The notes: a model not told the origin generated them from the sequence alone. Numbered from the stretch's first letter, positions 48,910-59,016 are shown. The stretch is DNA of 64,000 nt from Deltaproteobacteria bacterium (GCA_026995935.1 JALWNK010000067.1:19309-83308), one strand, 5' to 3'. Numbers and translations: made by a program.

Positions 48910-50166
48910 TCATTTTTTAAGTGTGGAGCCGCTGGGAAGGCTGCCCTCCTTCCAGTCATCTGCAGTGACTCTGGGGTAAATGATGCAGTTTCCGCCAACT
49001 CTGGCATTGGAAGGAATTTCCGCCCATTTTCCAATAAGGGTGATCCCAGTGTTGAGGTGTGACGGAAAGTCCCTGTTGGCCTCTTTGGTGTCTGGATCGC
49101 CAACCTGGGCATTCTGGCCAATGACCACCTCCTTGTCTGATATGACCTTGTTCACGGAAGATCCCCTTGATACCCTTGATTTATGCATAATGATGGAGTC
49201 TTTGACCACTGCACCCTCTTCCACTGTAACCCCCGGAGAGAGGACGGAGTTTATAACCTGTCCTTTAATGGTGCAGCCTGCGGAGACAGCGGAGTTTACT
49301 ATTACCGCATCTGGCACCACGTGGGCAGGCGGCCAATCGCAGGGCATGGAGCCTGCTTCCAGGTTTGTCACTATTCCCCATGTCTGCGGGTCAAGGCCGC
49401 TTGATTGATCAAGAAGGTCCATGTGGGCATCCCAGAATGATTGGATGGTCCCAACGTCCCGCCAATAACCCCTGAATACGTAGCCATAGAGCTGTCCGTC
49501 AGCCATGGCCTGGGGCAGGATGTGATGGCCAAAGTCAGTCTCTGTTGTCCTTTTAAGGGAATCAACCAGATAGTCCGTATCAAAGACGTATATGCCCATG
49601 GAGGCCAGATTGGATTTCGCCTTCCTTGGCTTTTCCTCCCAGTCAACTATGCGTCCCCCGTCATCCAAAATTCCTATGCCAAACTGGCTCGTCTGCTCCC
49701 ATGGAACTATCATCATAGCTACGGTAACCTTGGCCCCTATTGCCCGGTGATGCCGCACCATGTCCTTGTAGTCCATGTAGTAAACGTGGTCACCTGAAAG
49801 GATGAGTATCTGGGAAGAGGGTCTTGATTCTATGAAGTCAAGATTTTGCCTTACAGCATCCGCGGTACCCTTGTACCAGTCAGAGTCCTCCTCTCCTGTC
49901 CGCGGAGGAAGTATTTTCACCTCCCTGGTGCGTCCTGCCAGGTCCCATGCAGAGCCGTCTCCAATGTGGCTCATAAGGGAAAGGGGCTTGTACTGGGTAA
50001 GTACCGCAACCCGGGTAAGATCAGAGTTCATGACGTTAGAAAGGGCAAAATCTATTATGCGATAGATACCACCAAAGGGCACAGCAGGCTTGGCCCTGTG
50101 CTTTACAAGGATGTTAAGACGTGAGCCGACTCCACCGGCAAGTATCATCGCAAGTGTATCACGCAT
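48910..50166 (-). CDS. glgC: glucose-1-phosphate adenylyltransferase
   Basis: AMILAGGVGSRLNILVKHRAKPAVPFGGIYRIIDFALSN; left-handed beta-helix C-term. Confidence 0.94.
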   Translation of the reverse strand: MRDTLAMILAGGVGSRLNILVKHRAKPAVPFGGIYRIIDFALSNVMNSDLTRVAVLTQYKPLSLMSHIGDGSAWDLAGRTREVKILPPRTGEEDSDWYKGTADAVRQNLDFIESRPSSQILILSGDHVYYMDYKDMVRHHRAIGAKVTVAMMIVPWEQTSQFGIGILDDGGRIVDWEEKPRKAKSNLASMGIYVFDTDYLVDSLKRTTETDFGHHILPQAMADGQLYGYVFRGYWRDVGTIQSFWDAHMDLLDQSSGLDPQTWGIVTNLEAGSMPCDWPPAHVVPDAVIVNSAVSAGCTIKGQVINSVLSPGVTVEEGAVVKDSIIMHKSRVSRGSSVNKVISDKEVVIGQNAQVGDPDTKEANRDFPSHLNTGITLIGKWAEIPSNARVGGNCIIYPRVTADDWKEGSLPSGSTLKK

Positions 50167-50168
50167 GG

Positions 50169-51500
50169 TTATTCGTTTATTTTATCATCTTTCAGATACT
50201 GGTTAAGGGTGATTTCTGCATTTTTAAGTGCACAAAGCTCTCCGCACATGGAGCAACCCTTGTTGGACAGGGATTTGCGGGATTCAAGTATTTGCCTGGC
50301 ATCATCCGGAAAGAGCATATTCTTGAACTGCTCGTTCCACTTAAAATCCCTTCTGTCCTTTGAAATCTGTTTGTCCTTCTCGTCAGCCTTGCCCTTCAGC
50401 TTTACCACGTCGCCCACATGGGCTGCCAGCCTCGCCACCTTTACTCCAGTAGCAACATCCTCCTCATTTGGAAGGGCAAGGTGCTCAGAGGGGGTGATGT
50501 AACAGATGAGATCTGCCCCGTACATGGACGACTGGGCTGCCCCTATGGCGGCTGTAACGTGGTCCCAGCCAGCGCCAACATCAGTAGGAAGGGGGCCAAG
50601 CATGTAGTATGGGGCGTGGTTGGACATCTTTTTTTGAAGGATGATGTTGGCCTCTATTTCGTCAAGAGGCACGTGTCCAGGGCCTTCCACCATGGCCTGG
50701 CAGCCCATGTCCCTGGCAATTTCGCACAGCTCGCAGTTTAGAATGAGTTCTGCCATCTGGGCTCGATCCAGGGAATCGTGTATGGCCCCGGCCCTGATGC
50801 CGTTTCCAAGGCTTAGTACCGTGTCATACTTCTTTAAAATGGAGCAGACCCTGTCAAAATGTTCATAAAGGGGGTTTTCCTTCCCATTCTTCATCATCCA
50901 CTGGATCATCAGGGTGCCTCCCTTGGAGCAGAGCCCCCCATAGCGGTATCCCTGTTTTTTCATCCTCTCTATGGTAAAAAGATTTATCCCGCAGTGTATG
51001 GCCATGAAGGCTATTCCGTCCTGGCATTGCTTTTCAATAAGATCAAAGAGGAATTCCGGATCAAGACGTGTCGGGTCCTTGTATTTTTGTATTGTCTCGC
51101 AAAAGGCCTGATATAGGGGTACGTTCCCAACTGGCAAGGACACCTCAGACAGTATCTCTCTTCTTATGAGATCAAGGTCTCCTGCTGCAGAAAGCTCCAT
51201 GAGCGTGTCAGCGCCATGCTCCTCTGCAATCCGTGCCTTTCTCTTTTCGTGTTCCACGTCGCATACATCGGTGGACGTTCCAATGGAGGCATTTATCTTG
51301 GTACGAAGGCCCCTTCCGATGCCTACTACCTTTTTTTCATTGAACCTTCCCTTTAAAATGACGATCTGGCCCTGGCGGACCCTGTCAAGAAGCAGTTCGG
51401 GAGAGACGGCCTCCTCACGGCATATCTCTTCCATCTCCTTTGTCAGTTGGTTTTTGGCAGCATGTTCAAGTTGCGTAGCCAAGTCTTTCTCCTTTCCCAA
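50169..51500 (-). CDS. thiC: phosphomethylpyrimidine synthase
   Basis: KINASIGTSTDVCDVEHE, AFMAIHCGINLFTIERM, CSMCGELCALK Fe-S motif. Confidence 0.96.
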   Translation of the reverse strand: MGKEKDLATQLEHAAKNQLTKEMEEICREEAVSPELLLDRVRQGQIVILKGRFNEKKVVGIGRGLRTKINASIGTSTDVCDVEHEKRKARIAEEHGADTLMELSAAGDLDLIRREILSEVSLPVGNVPLYQAFCETIQKYKDPTRLDPEFLFDLIEKQCQDGIAFMAIHCGINLFTIERMKKQGYRYGGLCSKGGTLMIQWMMKNGKENPLYEHFDRVCSILKKYDTVLSLGNGIRAGAIHDSLDRAQMAELILNCELCEIARDMGCQAMVEGPGHVPLDEIEANIILQKKMSNHAPYYMLGPLPTDVGAGWDHVTAAIGAAQSSMYGADLICYITPSEHLALPNEEDVATGVKVARLAAHVGDVVKLKGKADEKDKQISKDRRDFKWNEQFKNMLFPDDARQILESRKSLSNKGCSMCGELCALKNAEITLNQYLKDDKINE

Positions 51501-51689
51501 TCATTATGGTCTTAGAAAATATGCTTCGTAGACTGAAGTCAAGGCTTTATCAAGGAAAAGCCTCGTCAACATACTATAACTGTCTGGCCTTACCAAGGCA
51601 GAGTTTGAAGGGCTTGTTTTATCCCTCTTTTTCAGTTTAATGTCCCAATGAGTCTTTAAATGAACTAATAAAGGAAAAGGTTTCAGGCC

Positions 51690-52505
51690 GTGAGAAAGGC
51701 TGTATTTATAGTAGCAGGTTCTGACCCTTCTGGTGGAGCTGGTATCCAGCAGGATATCAAGGTGTTTACCTGTCTTAAACTTTATGCGTGCGCCGCAGTC
51801 ACAGCCCTTACAGTGCAAAATACCCAGGGAGTGAAATCTGTAAATCCTGTTGACTCACACCTTCTTGAGGCGCAGGTAAGGGCCGTCCTTGAAGATATAA
51901 ACATCTCTGGAATAAAGATTGGCATGCTTTCAACAGAAGAAAATGTGGCCGCTCTTTCAAGGGTGCTCGCTTTAAAGAATAGGGCCTGGGTTGTGGCGGA
52001 CCCAGTGATGCGTTCAAAAAACAACAGGGTACTCCTGGAGGATGATGCCTGGAAAGTGTACGAGGAACTCCTTTTTCCCCACATAGATATACTGACCCCC
52101 AATATTAACGAGGCAGAGGTTATTTCCTCTTTTTCCATAGATTCAGTGGAAAAGATGAAGGAGGCAGCCCGGGTTATTCAAAAAAAGATGACCAGGAAGA
52201 GGATGTCCATTCATGAGCCAGGAGTTTACCTTAAGGGAGGGCATCTTGTGAAGGGAAAAGGGGTTGTCGATATTTTTTGCCACAGGGGAAAAATCATTAC
52301 GTTAAAGGCGCCGCGCATAGAAAACATCCACACCCATGGCACAGGCTGTACCTTTTCTTCTGCTCTTTGCGGCTATCTGGTAATCGGGAAAGATCCCGAG
52401 GAGGCCGCCTTCAAGGCAAAGGCCTTTGTAAGTTCTGCAATAAAGGCTGGTTTTGGCCTCGGCAGGGGAACAGGACCTGTTGACCCTCTAATTTTTTTAA
52501 AATAG
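51690..52505 (+). CDS. thiD: hydroxymethylpyrimidine/phosphomethylpyrimidine kinase
   Basis: IVAGSDPSGGAGIQQDIKVFTCLKLYACAAVTALTVQNTQGV; HTHGTGCTFSSALCGYL. Confidence 0.94.
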   Translation: MRKAVFIVAGSDPSGGAGIQQDIKVFTCLKLYACAAVTALTVQNTQGVKSVNPVDSHLLEAQVRAVLEDINISGIKIGMLSTEENVAALSRVLALKNRAWVVADPVMRSKNNRVLLEDDAWKVYEELLFPHIDILTPNINEAEVISSFSIDSVEKMKEAARVIQKKMTRKRMSIHEPGVYLKGGHLVKGKGVVDIFCHRGKIITLKAPRIENIHTHGTGCTFSSALCGYLVIGKDPEEAAFKAKAFVSSAIKAGFGLGRGTGPVDPLIFLK

Positions 52506-52512
52506 ACTTTAC

Positions 52513-52526
52513 TGAATCGTTATTCA
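52513..52526. promoter_or_regulatory. palindrome TGAAT-CGTT-ATTCA (within TACTGAAT/ATTCAGTA), upstream of ppaC
   Basis: 8-bp perfect arms, overlaps the expected -35 position of a TATAAT at 52538-52543; no T-run so not a terminator. Confidence 0.6.
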
Positions 52527-52653
52527 GTATTAAAAGGTATAATACTTTTAAAAGGAGACCTGTTTTTCAAGTCTCGCGTGACATAAATCACATTATTTCC
52601 TGGTCTTGGAAATAAAAACATCATTTCTACCCAATCTTAAGGAGGTTAAGAAA

Positions 52654-53580
52654 ATGGCAGTTTATGTTCTTGGTCACAAAAGTCCTGACACAGATTCAGT
52701 AACGGCAGCGATAGCCTTTGCCGAGCTTCAGAAGATGCTTGGCGTGGATGCAGTTCCCTGCAGGCAGGGGGAATTAAATCCAGAGACAAAGGTTGTCCTT
52801 GAAAAGTTTGGCTTTGACGCACCTGAGCTTAGAACTGATGTGACTGGCGAAAAATACATGCTGGTTGACCACAGTGATATCAAACAGGCCCCGGACAACT
52901 GGGATCAGGGAGAACTCATGGCAGTGGTTGACCACCACAAGATTGGCGATATCACCACGCCCAATCCCATTCTATTTGTGGCCATGCCTGTGGGTTGTAC
53001 GGGCACGGTCCTCTATACCCTGTACAAGGACGTTTTCAAGAAGGACATCCCGGCAAATGTTGCTGGTCTCATGATGTCGGCCATCCTTAGCGACACGGTT
53101 CTTTTCAAGTCAGCAACCTGTACCCCGGAGGACAAGGCTGCTGCAGAGGCCCTGGCAAAGATTGCAGGCGTGGACGACATGATGGCCTGGGGAATGGAAA
53201 TGGCAAAGGCCAAGAGTGCCGTTGAAGGTGTATCGCCAAGAGACCTTGTATTTCGTGACTACAAAGACTTTGATATGAGTGGCAAGGCCATTGGAATTGG
53301 TCAGCTGGAGCTTGTATCCCTTGATCTCGTTGACAAGATAAGGGATGATCTCTATGCAGAGCTAGAAAAGATCAAGCAGGAAAAGAACGCCCACAGCATT
53401 TTCCTTATGCTGACAGACATCATGAAAGAAGGGACCGATCTCATGGCAGTAACCGACGATCCTTCAATCGTGGAAAAGGCCTTTGGTGCAAAACTTGAAG
53501 GCAAGTCTGTTTGGCTGCCAGGCGTAATGAGCAGGAAAAAACAGATGGTTCCGAACCTGGAGAAGGCCTGCGCATCCTAA
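52654..53580 (+). CDS. ppaC: manganese-dependent inorganic pyrophosphatase (family II)
   Basis: VYVLGHKSPDTDSVTAAIAFAELQ, DHHKIGDI (DHH), SDTVLFKSATCTPEDK, C-term SRKKQMVPNLE; RBS AAGGAGG upstream of 52654. Confidence 0.95.
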   Translation: MAVYVLGHKSPDTDSVTAAIAFAELQKMLGVDAVPCRQGELNPETKVVLEKFGFDAPELRTDVTGEKYMLVDHSDIKQAPDNWDQGELMAVVDHHKIGDITTPNPILFVAMPVGCTGTVLYTLYKDVFKKDIPANVAGLMMSAILSDTVLFKSATCTPEDKAAAEALAKIAGVDDMMAWGMEMAKAKSAVEGVSPRDLVFRDYKDFDMSGKAIGIGQLELVSLDLVDKIRDDLYAELEKIKQEKNAHSIFLMLTDIMKEGTDLMAVTDDPSIVEKAFGAKLEGKSVWLPGVMSRKKQMVPNLEKACAS

Positions 53581-53609
53581 ACGCTTTTAATTTCTCAATA
53601 GATATCCTG

Positions 53610-53635
53610 GGCCGGTGTAACAGCCGGCCTTTTTT
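53610..53635 (+). terminator. intrinsic terminator of ppaC
   Basis: GGCCGG-TGTAACAG-CCGGCC-TTTTTT. Confidence 0.85.
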
Positions 53636-53706
53636 GGTTGTAGAAACCCGTATTAAATTGGATTATTATTTTCCCAACATATTAAAATGATAAAGGAGGT
53701 GATAGA

Positions 53707-54162
53707 ATGACCCCTGAAGTGGAAGAACTCTTTACTGATGGTCAGTTCAAGTTCATGGACGAAGAGTATGATGAGGCCATAGAGGTCTTTACGAGGGTTA
53801 TAGAGCTTGAGCCTGGCTTTGGAAAGGCCTATCAGGCCCGGGCCATTGCCTATCTAAAGAAGGGTGACAATGCCAAGGCTATGGATGACATAAACAAGGC
53901 AATAGAGGTAGAACCGGAAAACCACAGGTATCACTATCATAAGGGGGCAATTCACCTCAAAAACAACGACCTGGACGAGGCAGTGGAGGCACTTTCACGG
54001 GCCATTGACCTTGCGCCCCAGTATGCTCCTGCCTATTTCCTCAGAAGCGAGGTTTTTGACAAGCTAGGTGAAGAAGAGGCTGCGGCGGCAGACTTTAACA
54101 AGGCGGATGTGCTCAGAAAAGAGCAGACCCATGCAAGCAAAATAGTGGATTTCTGGCGGTAG
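53707..54162 (+). CDS. TPR-repeat protein
   Basis: YDEAIEVFTRVIELEPGFGKAYQARAIAYLKKGDNAKAMDDINKAIEVEPEN. Confidence 0.88.
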   Translation: MTPEVEELFTDGQFKFMDEEYDEAIEVFTRVIELEPGFGKAYQARAIAYLKKGDNAKAMDDINKAIEVEPENHRYHYHKGAIHLKNNDLDEAVEALSRAIDLAPQYAPAYFLRSEVFDKLGEEEAAAADFNKADVLRKEQTHASKIVDFWR

Positions 54163-54168
54163 GTCTTT

Positions 54169-54202
54169 AATGGCCGGCCTGGTTGAGGGGGCTGGCCATT
54201 TT
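54169..54202. terminator. hairpin between convergent genes
   Basis: AATGGCC..GGCCATT with inner GCC/GGC; weak T-run. Confidence 0.45.
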
Positions 54203-56252
54203 ACCAGAATCTATATTTGAGTGAAAAGTAAACGGTAAGTGGTGCGCTTTTCTTTGTACTGTAAATCCCTGGAACCCTGTATCTCTCATTGAACAGGTTC
54301 TTTATTGCCACCTGTGCATCAAGGTGTTTCAAGAAGGCGTCCCTGTACGTTCCTGTCAAATCAGTTATCCACAGATTAGTACTGGAAAATTTTTCTGTTC
54401 CCTTGTTGTAGTAACCCGTGTAGGCACTTCCGTAGTTAAGCTTTGCAGTGACCTTGAGCTTGGAGGTGATGTCGAATTCTGCCCCCAGGTTGAAAAGGTT
54501 TTTAGGTCCGGTCTCAAAGGGGGTCTTCCACTGTGAGTAAAAGGGTTTGAAAGAGCCGTCCGGTTCAATGATTATGTAGTCAAGCACCTTGTAATTTTCC
54601 TTGTCACCGTAGTTGTTCAAGAGAGTGGTGTTGAACCAAAGGTTCAGCCAGTAGGCAGGTCTCCAGTTTAGTGATGCCTCTAGGCCATAAATGTCCTGGG
54701 AATTTGGCCTTGAAAGGCCCCCGTTTGGATCTTCGTTTACGTGGTGCTTTATCTTGTTCCAAAAACCCGTGGCGGTGACATGAATGTTTCTAAGTGGCTT
54801 CCAGTCAATATTAAGACTGGCATTTTGTATCTTTTCAGGGTCCATTCCCTTCCTGTTAACAAGCTGGGTGTTGTATGGAGTTCGATAGGCAGTGCCAAAG
54901 AGGAGCTTGATTCGAAGGGGTTTCAGTGGCTGCCATCCTGCCCCCAGGTTGTATGAAATGGAATTGTCATACTGGTTGTGGTCGTCAAATCTCATGCCGG
55001 CCCAAAGGTCAAACCACCTCCAGTGCTTTCTTATTTGCCCGTAAATGGAAAAGAGGTTGGTGTCAAAGTCCTTTTGATTGATGATGGGTGTAAAAAGCGG
55101 GTTTCCGGGCTGGAGGAAATCTGGCAAAAAGCTCTTTGAAAGCACGGCCCCGGTTATGCGGTTATAGCGGTACGATGTGCCAAGGGTCAAAAGCCCTGTG
55201 GAATCCCAAAGTTGCCTGTCAGCGAATATCTCGCCATAATAGACGTGGCTGTTTGAGTGCCATGAGACGTCAACCAGTTGTTCCTCAAAGGGGATCTTGC
55301 TGTAGTAGGTGCTGAAATGGAAGTTATAGAGCCCAAGGCCCTTCCGCGCCTCAAGTTTTATGAACCTGAATGGCATCTTTTTCTTTGCCGCCCACTTTTT
55401 ATCTGAGTCTATTTCACCAACAACGTATCTGTCCGTCATGGTGGACCATCTCCCAGACAACTTAAGCCACTCCTTCCAGGAGAAGTTAAAGACGGTCTCC
55501 AGGTATTTTGAGCTGTCAAGGCTTCCACTTCCGCGTACGTATGGATCCGTACAGGCCTCTTTGTCACCGCATTTTAGGACGTTATAACCATCGTCAAAGG
55601 CGTGTTTTGAAGTGGCACTTACGGCCACAAAGCCCTCCCATAGGCCAAAGTTCTTTCCAAGGCTTAGGGTGAAGTGTCCTTCATGGTCAGGAGTGCCTGC
55701 CCGGAATTTCAGGGAAACGCCGTCTATGTCCCTTCCTTCCATGGGAACGATATTTACAACACCTGCAAAGGCGTCTGGCCCCCACAGAACTGATGCTGGG
55801 CCTTTTATTATTTCAATGCGTTTAACAAAGTCCAGGGTGAGTTCCTCTCCCAGGGGGAATATGGACTTGGTGCTGTCAGAGGTCATGGGAACGGAATCGT
55901 AAAGGAAGAGGAAGCTGTCTGGAATGCCTCTCAGGAATGGCTGCCCTCCAGCCTCCCTGTCTGCTATGTAAAAGCCTGGCACCATGGAGAGGGCCTCTCC
56001 AAGGGTCCTAAGTCCGTACCTATCTATTTTTTTCTGATCTATGATGGAGACCACCGCCGGGGCATCTTCTGTAGACTCGGGGTGCTTGGATGCACTTGTG
56101 ACCACTTCTATATCTTCACCAACGAACAGGACCTTGGTAGGAACTGTAGCGAAGGCCACATCCATCTTGCAGACCAGCAGGCTCAAGGCAATCAGGCCTG
56201 TAAGAACGAAGATGGAAGAAAGATACCCTGCCCTTCTGTTTAGAGTAATCAA
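54201..56252 (-). CDS. TonB-dependent outer-membrane receptor
   Basis: Plug domain EDIEVVTSASKHPESTEDAPAVVSIIDQKKIDRYGLRTLGEALSMVPGFYI; C-term NLFNERYRVPGIYS..YFSLKYRFW ending in aromatic. Confidence 0.92.
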   Translation of the reverse strand: MITLNRRAGYLSSIFVLTGLIALSLLVCKMDVAFATVPTKVLFVGEDIEVVTSASKHPESTEDAPAVVSIIDQKKIDRYGLRTLGEALSMVPGFYIADREAGGQPFLRGIPDSFLFLYDSVPMTSDSTKSIFPLGEELTLDFVKRIEIIKGPASVLWGPDAFAGVVNIVPMEGRDIDGVSLKFRAGTPDHEGHFTLSLGKNFGLWEGFVAVSATSKHAFDDGYNVLKCGDKEACTDPYVRGSGSLDSSKYLETVFNFSWKEWLKLSGRWSTMTDRYVVGEIDSDKKWAAKKKMPFRFIKLEARKGLGLYNFHFSTYYSKIPFEEQLVDVSWHSNSHVYYGEIFADRQLWDSTGLLTLGTSYRYNRITGAVLSKSFLPDFLQPGNPLFTPIINQKDFDTNLFSIYGQIRKHWRWFDLWAGMRFDDHNQYDNSISYNLGAGWQPLKPLRIKLLFGTAYRTPYNTQLVNRKGMDPEKIQNASLNIDWKPLRNIHVTATGFWNKIKHHVNEDPNGGLSRPNSQDIYGLEASLNWRPAYWLNLWFNTTLLNNYGDKENYKVLDYIIIEPDGSFKPFYSQWKTPFETGPKNLFNLGAEFDITSKLKVTAKLNYGSAYTGYYNKGTEKFSSTNLWITDLTGTYRDAFLKHLDAQVAIKNLFNERYRVPGIYSTKKSAPLTVYFSLKYRFW

Positions 56253-57613
56253 CGTCCCTCCTCCAGCTGTTTCAGCCTGGTGCGGAATTTAGAGCGTGTA
56301 AGTCCAAGGAGTTTTGCTGCTGCGCTTTGGTTTTTACCTGTCATTTCAAGGGCTTGTCTAATTAGGTCCTTCTCCAGCTCCTCAAGGTTAATACCTTCTT
56401 CAGGCAGCTTGAAGGATTTTTTATCAGACGCAAGGTTTTTACAGTATAGAAACGACAAATGTTCCGCAGTTATTGGCGGAAGACCTGCCAGTATGGCCGC
56501 ACGTTCCATGGTATTGGCAAGCTCTCTGATGTTGCCGGGCCAGTTGTACTCCTTAAGGATCCTTTTGGCTCCATCTGTTAAGAGTTGTTCAGAGGAGTCA
56601 AAGTCATCCAGGAATTTCTTTACAAAGAACTCTGCCAGGGGAATTATTGCCTCTTTTCTCTCCCTAAGCGGGGGGATGTGAATGGGAAACACGTTTATCC
56701 TGAAAAAGAGGTCCTGACGAAAGTGTCCCTGTTCAACCAGTTCTTGAAGGTCTTGATTGGTGGCGCATATCACCCTTACGTCCACAGGAATGGGTTCGTT
56801 TCCGCCGACCCTCTGGATGGTCTTTTCCTGTAAGGCCCTTAAAAGCTTTGCCTGGGCCTCAAGGGGGAGATCCCCGATCTCATCAAGAAACAGGGTACCT
56901 CCAGAGGCATATTCGAATACGCCCTGTTTGGAGCGGTCTGCACCGGTAAAGGCGCCCTTCTCGTGGCCAAAGAGCGTGCTTTCCACCAGGGTGTCGGTTA
57001 TGGCCGCACAGTTTAGGGCCACGAAACGGTTTTTGCTTCTGGGACTGTTGTCATGGATGAACCTTGCCACCACCTCTTTTCCCGTGCCCGACTCCCCTGT
57101 GATAAGCACGGTGGTCTCTGCCTTTGCAGCCACCTTCATGGCCAGATCCATGACCTGCTGCATGGCAGATGAAACACAGACTATCTCTCCAGCCTTTGAA
57201 AGCCTCTTGACCCTGCGTTTAAGATCAATATTTTCCTGAATTATTTTTGAAAGTCCTATGGCCTTTTCAACGGCAAGTAATATTTGCCCTTCCTCAAAGG
57301 GTTTTGTGATGTAATCAACGGCTCCTTTTTTCATGGCCTCAACCGCAGACTCAACCGTAGCGTAAGCCGTAATCACTATTACAGGAATGGGGTTGTCTGA
57401 CTCTTTCACAAGTTGGAGTAGCTGATAACCATCCATTTCAGGCATCTTAAGGTCTGTAATAATTACGTCAAAGGGTTCCTGTTCAAGGAGGCCCAGGGCC
57501 TCCTTGCCGTTTGCAGCCTCTTGGGTCTGATGCCCCTTTAGTTTCAGCATTATGGACAGAATGTGTCTTATTTTTTCTTCGTCATCTACTATTAGTATTC
57601 TTGCCATGGTCAA
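56249..57613 (-). CDS. NtrC-family sigma54-dependent response regulator
   Basis: Receiver ILIVDDEEKIRHILSIML; GESGTGKEVVARFIH; GAFTGADRSKQG; Fis-type HTH QSAAAKLLGLTRSKFRTRLKQL. Confidence 0.95.
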   Translation of the reverse strand: MTMARILIVDDEEKIRHILSIMLKLKGHQTQEAANGKEALGLLEQEPFDVIITDLKMPEMDGYQLLQLVKESDNPIPVIVITAYATVESAVEAMKKGAVDYITKPFEEGQILLAVEKAIGLSKIIQENIDLKRRVKRLSKAGEIVCVSSAMQQVMDLAMKVAAKAETTVLITGESGTGKEVVARFIHDNSPRSKNRFVALNCAAITDTLVESTLFGHEKGAFTGADRSKQGVFEYASGGTLFLDEIGDLPLEAQAKLLRALQEKTIQRVGGNEPIPVDVRVICATNQDLQELVEQGHFRQDLFFRINVFPIHIPPLRERKEAIIPLAEFFVKKFLDDFDSSEQLLTDGAKRILKEYNWPGNIRELANTMERAAILAGLPPITAEHLSFLYCKNLASDKKSFKLPEEGINLEELEKDLIRQALEMTGKNQSAAAKLLGLTRSKFRTRLKQLEEGR

Positions 57614-59016
57614 CCGTTCATTTTCCAGAAGATTATTTCTATCCCGGTTCCTGTTGGTTCGTTATCCTTGACCTCAATTTGACCCATGTGGGCCTCTATG
57701 AGTTTTTTTGTAAGGGTAAGGCCAAGTCCTGTTCCTTTGGACTTTCCAGTAAAAAAAGGTTCAAATATTTTCCCCTTTTTTTCATCTGGTATACCGTCTC
57801 CAAGGTCTGAGACCACAACCTTGAAAAAGGAGCCCTCATCGAAGAGACCCACTGTAACTCCAGAGCCCTCTGGAGATGCCTCGCATGCGTTTTTTATTAT
57901 GTTTACCATTGCCCGGGAAAGGGCGTCTTTGTCCGCCTGGATTGTTGCCTCTTGGACACTGGTTTTAAAATCAATCACTACTCTTTTTGGCTCCCACTCA
58001 AGATTCATTCGTTCCACAAGATTTCTTAAAAAAGATGTTAAATTCGTTTTTTTAAAGCTGAGGGATCTTGGCCTTGAAAAATCGAGAAAGTCGCGGATGA
58101 GCATGTCTAGCCGCCTGATTTCGTCTTCAACATATGAGATCATGGTGACCTTGACCTGTTCATCGATCCCCTCTTTTCTTAAAATGTCCAGCGCCCCCTT
58201 TATGATTCCCAGGGGATTTTTCACCTCGTGGGCTACGGTTACGGCAAAGTGGCCCACTTCTGCCAGGGCCTGTTCCTGGATGAGTTTTTGATAAGTCTCC
58301 TCAAGGTTCCTCCTGCTTTCTTTTAGGGCCTGGGTCATGGTGTTGAAGGAGGTGGCAAGTTTTCTCGTTTCAGGCAGGGAGCCCTTTTCAAGTTTCACCT
58401 CAAGATTGCCTTCTGCAACCTTCTGGGCGGCCTCAACCAGGTTCGCAAGTGGTGCCATAAGAGACCTGGTAAATAAAAGGAAAAATAGTATGCCGGCAAA
58501 GAATATGAGAAGGGTGAGAAGAAGGTAGCGGGTCCTGAGCCGGCTGGTGAGCTCGTCTATGCTGGTTGTCACATAGGATATTTCTACCTTACCAATTATC
58601 TTGTTTTTCTTCTCGCCCTGGCCGAATACGAGGTTTTCCGATGCGGTGGTAAGGACCACTGGTGCCGAGGTTTTTCTTATTGAAGATGCGTTGGCGTTGT
58701 CCCTGACCTTTGCAAGCTCATTACCCTTGTCATCGCTTATTCTGACCTCTACCACATCCTTTTCTGCAAGCAGGTTGGAGGCAAGCCTCTTAAGCATGGG
58801 CCTGTCACCAAGGAGTATCCCAAGCTCACTGTTGGCAGCAAGATACTTTGCCAGGAAATCCATCCTGTCATCAAACCTGATGAGGAGAAAATTTTTAGCA
58901 AGTTCGTTTCCTGCAATCCCTAAAGTAAGGGTGGTAACGGCCATGAGAAGGGCTATTCCAAGGATAAGGCGCTGTTGAAAGGTGAGATTGTTAAAGGATA
59001 CCCGGGTCTTATTCAT
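57610..59016 (-). CDS. membrane sensor histidine kinase
   Basis: Two TM segments, HAMP, H-box VAHEVKNPLGIIKGAL, N/G boxes IKNACEASPEGSG, DLGDGIPDEKKGKIFEPFFTGKSKGTGLGLTL; start chosen at MNKTRV. Confidence 0.94.
   Translation of the reverse strand: MNKTRVSFNNLTFQQRLILGIALLMAVTTLTLGIAGNELAKNFLLIRFDDRMDFLAKYLAANSELGILLGDRPMLKRLASNLLAEKDVVEVRISDDKGNELAKVRDNANASSIRKTSAPVVLTTASENLVFGQGEKKNKIIGKVEISYVTTSIDELTSRLRTRYLLLTLLIFFAGILFFLLFTRSLMAPLANLVEAAQKVAEGNLEVKLEKGSLPETRKLATSFNTMTQALKESRRNLEETYQKLIQEQALAEVGHFAVTVAHEVKNPLGIIKGALDILRKEGIDEQVKVTMISYVEDEIRRLDMLIRDFLDFSRPRSLSFKKTNLTSFLRNLVERMNLEWEPKRVVIDFKTSVQEATIQADKDALSRAMVNIIKNACEASPEGSGVTVGLFDEGSFFKVVVSDLGDGIPDEKKGKIFEPFFTGKSKGTGLGLTLTKKLIEAHMGQIEVKDNEPTGTGIEIIFWKMNG

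Noticed and set aside
51501-51689. Possible TPP riboswitch upstream of thiC (minus) or thiD (plus)
   Set aside because: No CUGAGA / ACCUGAUCUGG..-like conserved core could be read on either strand.
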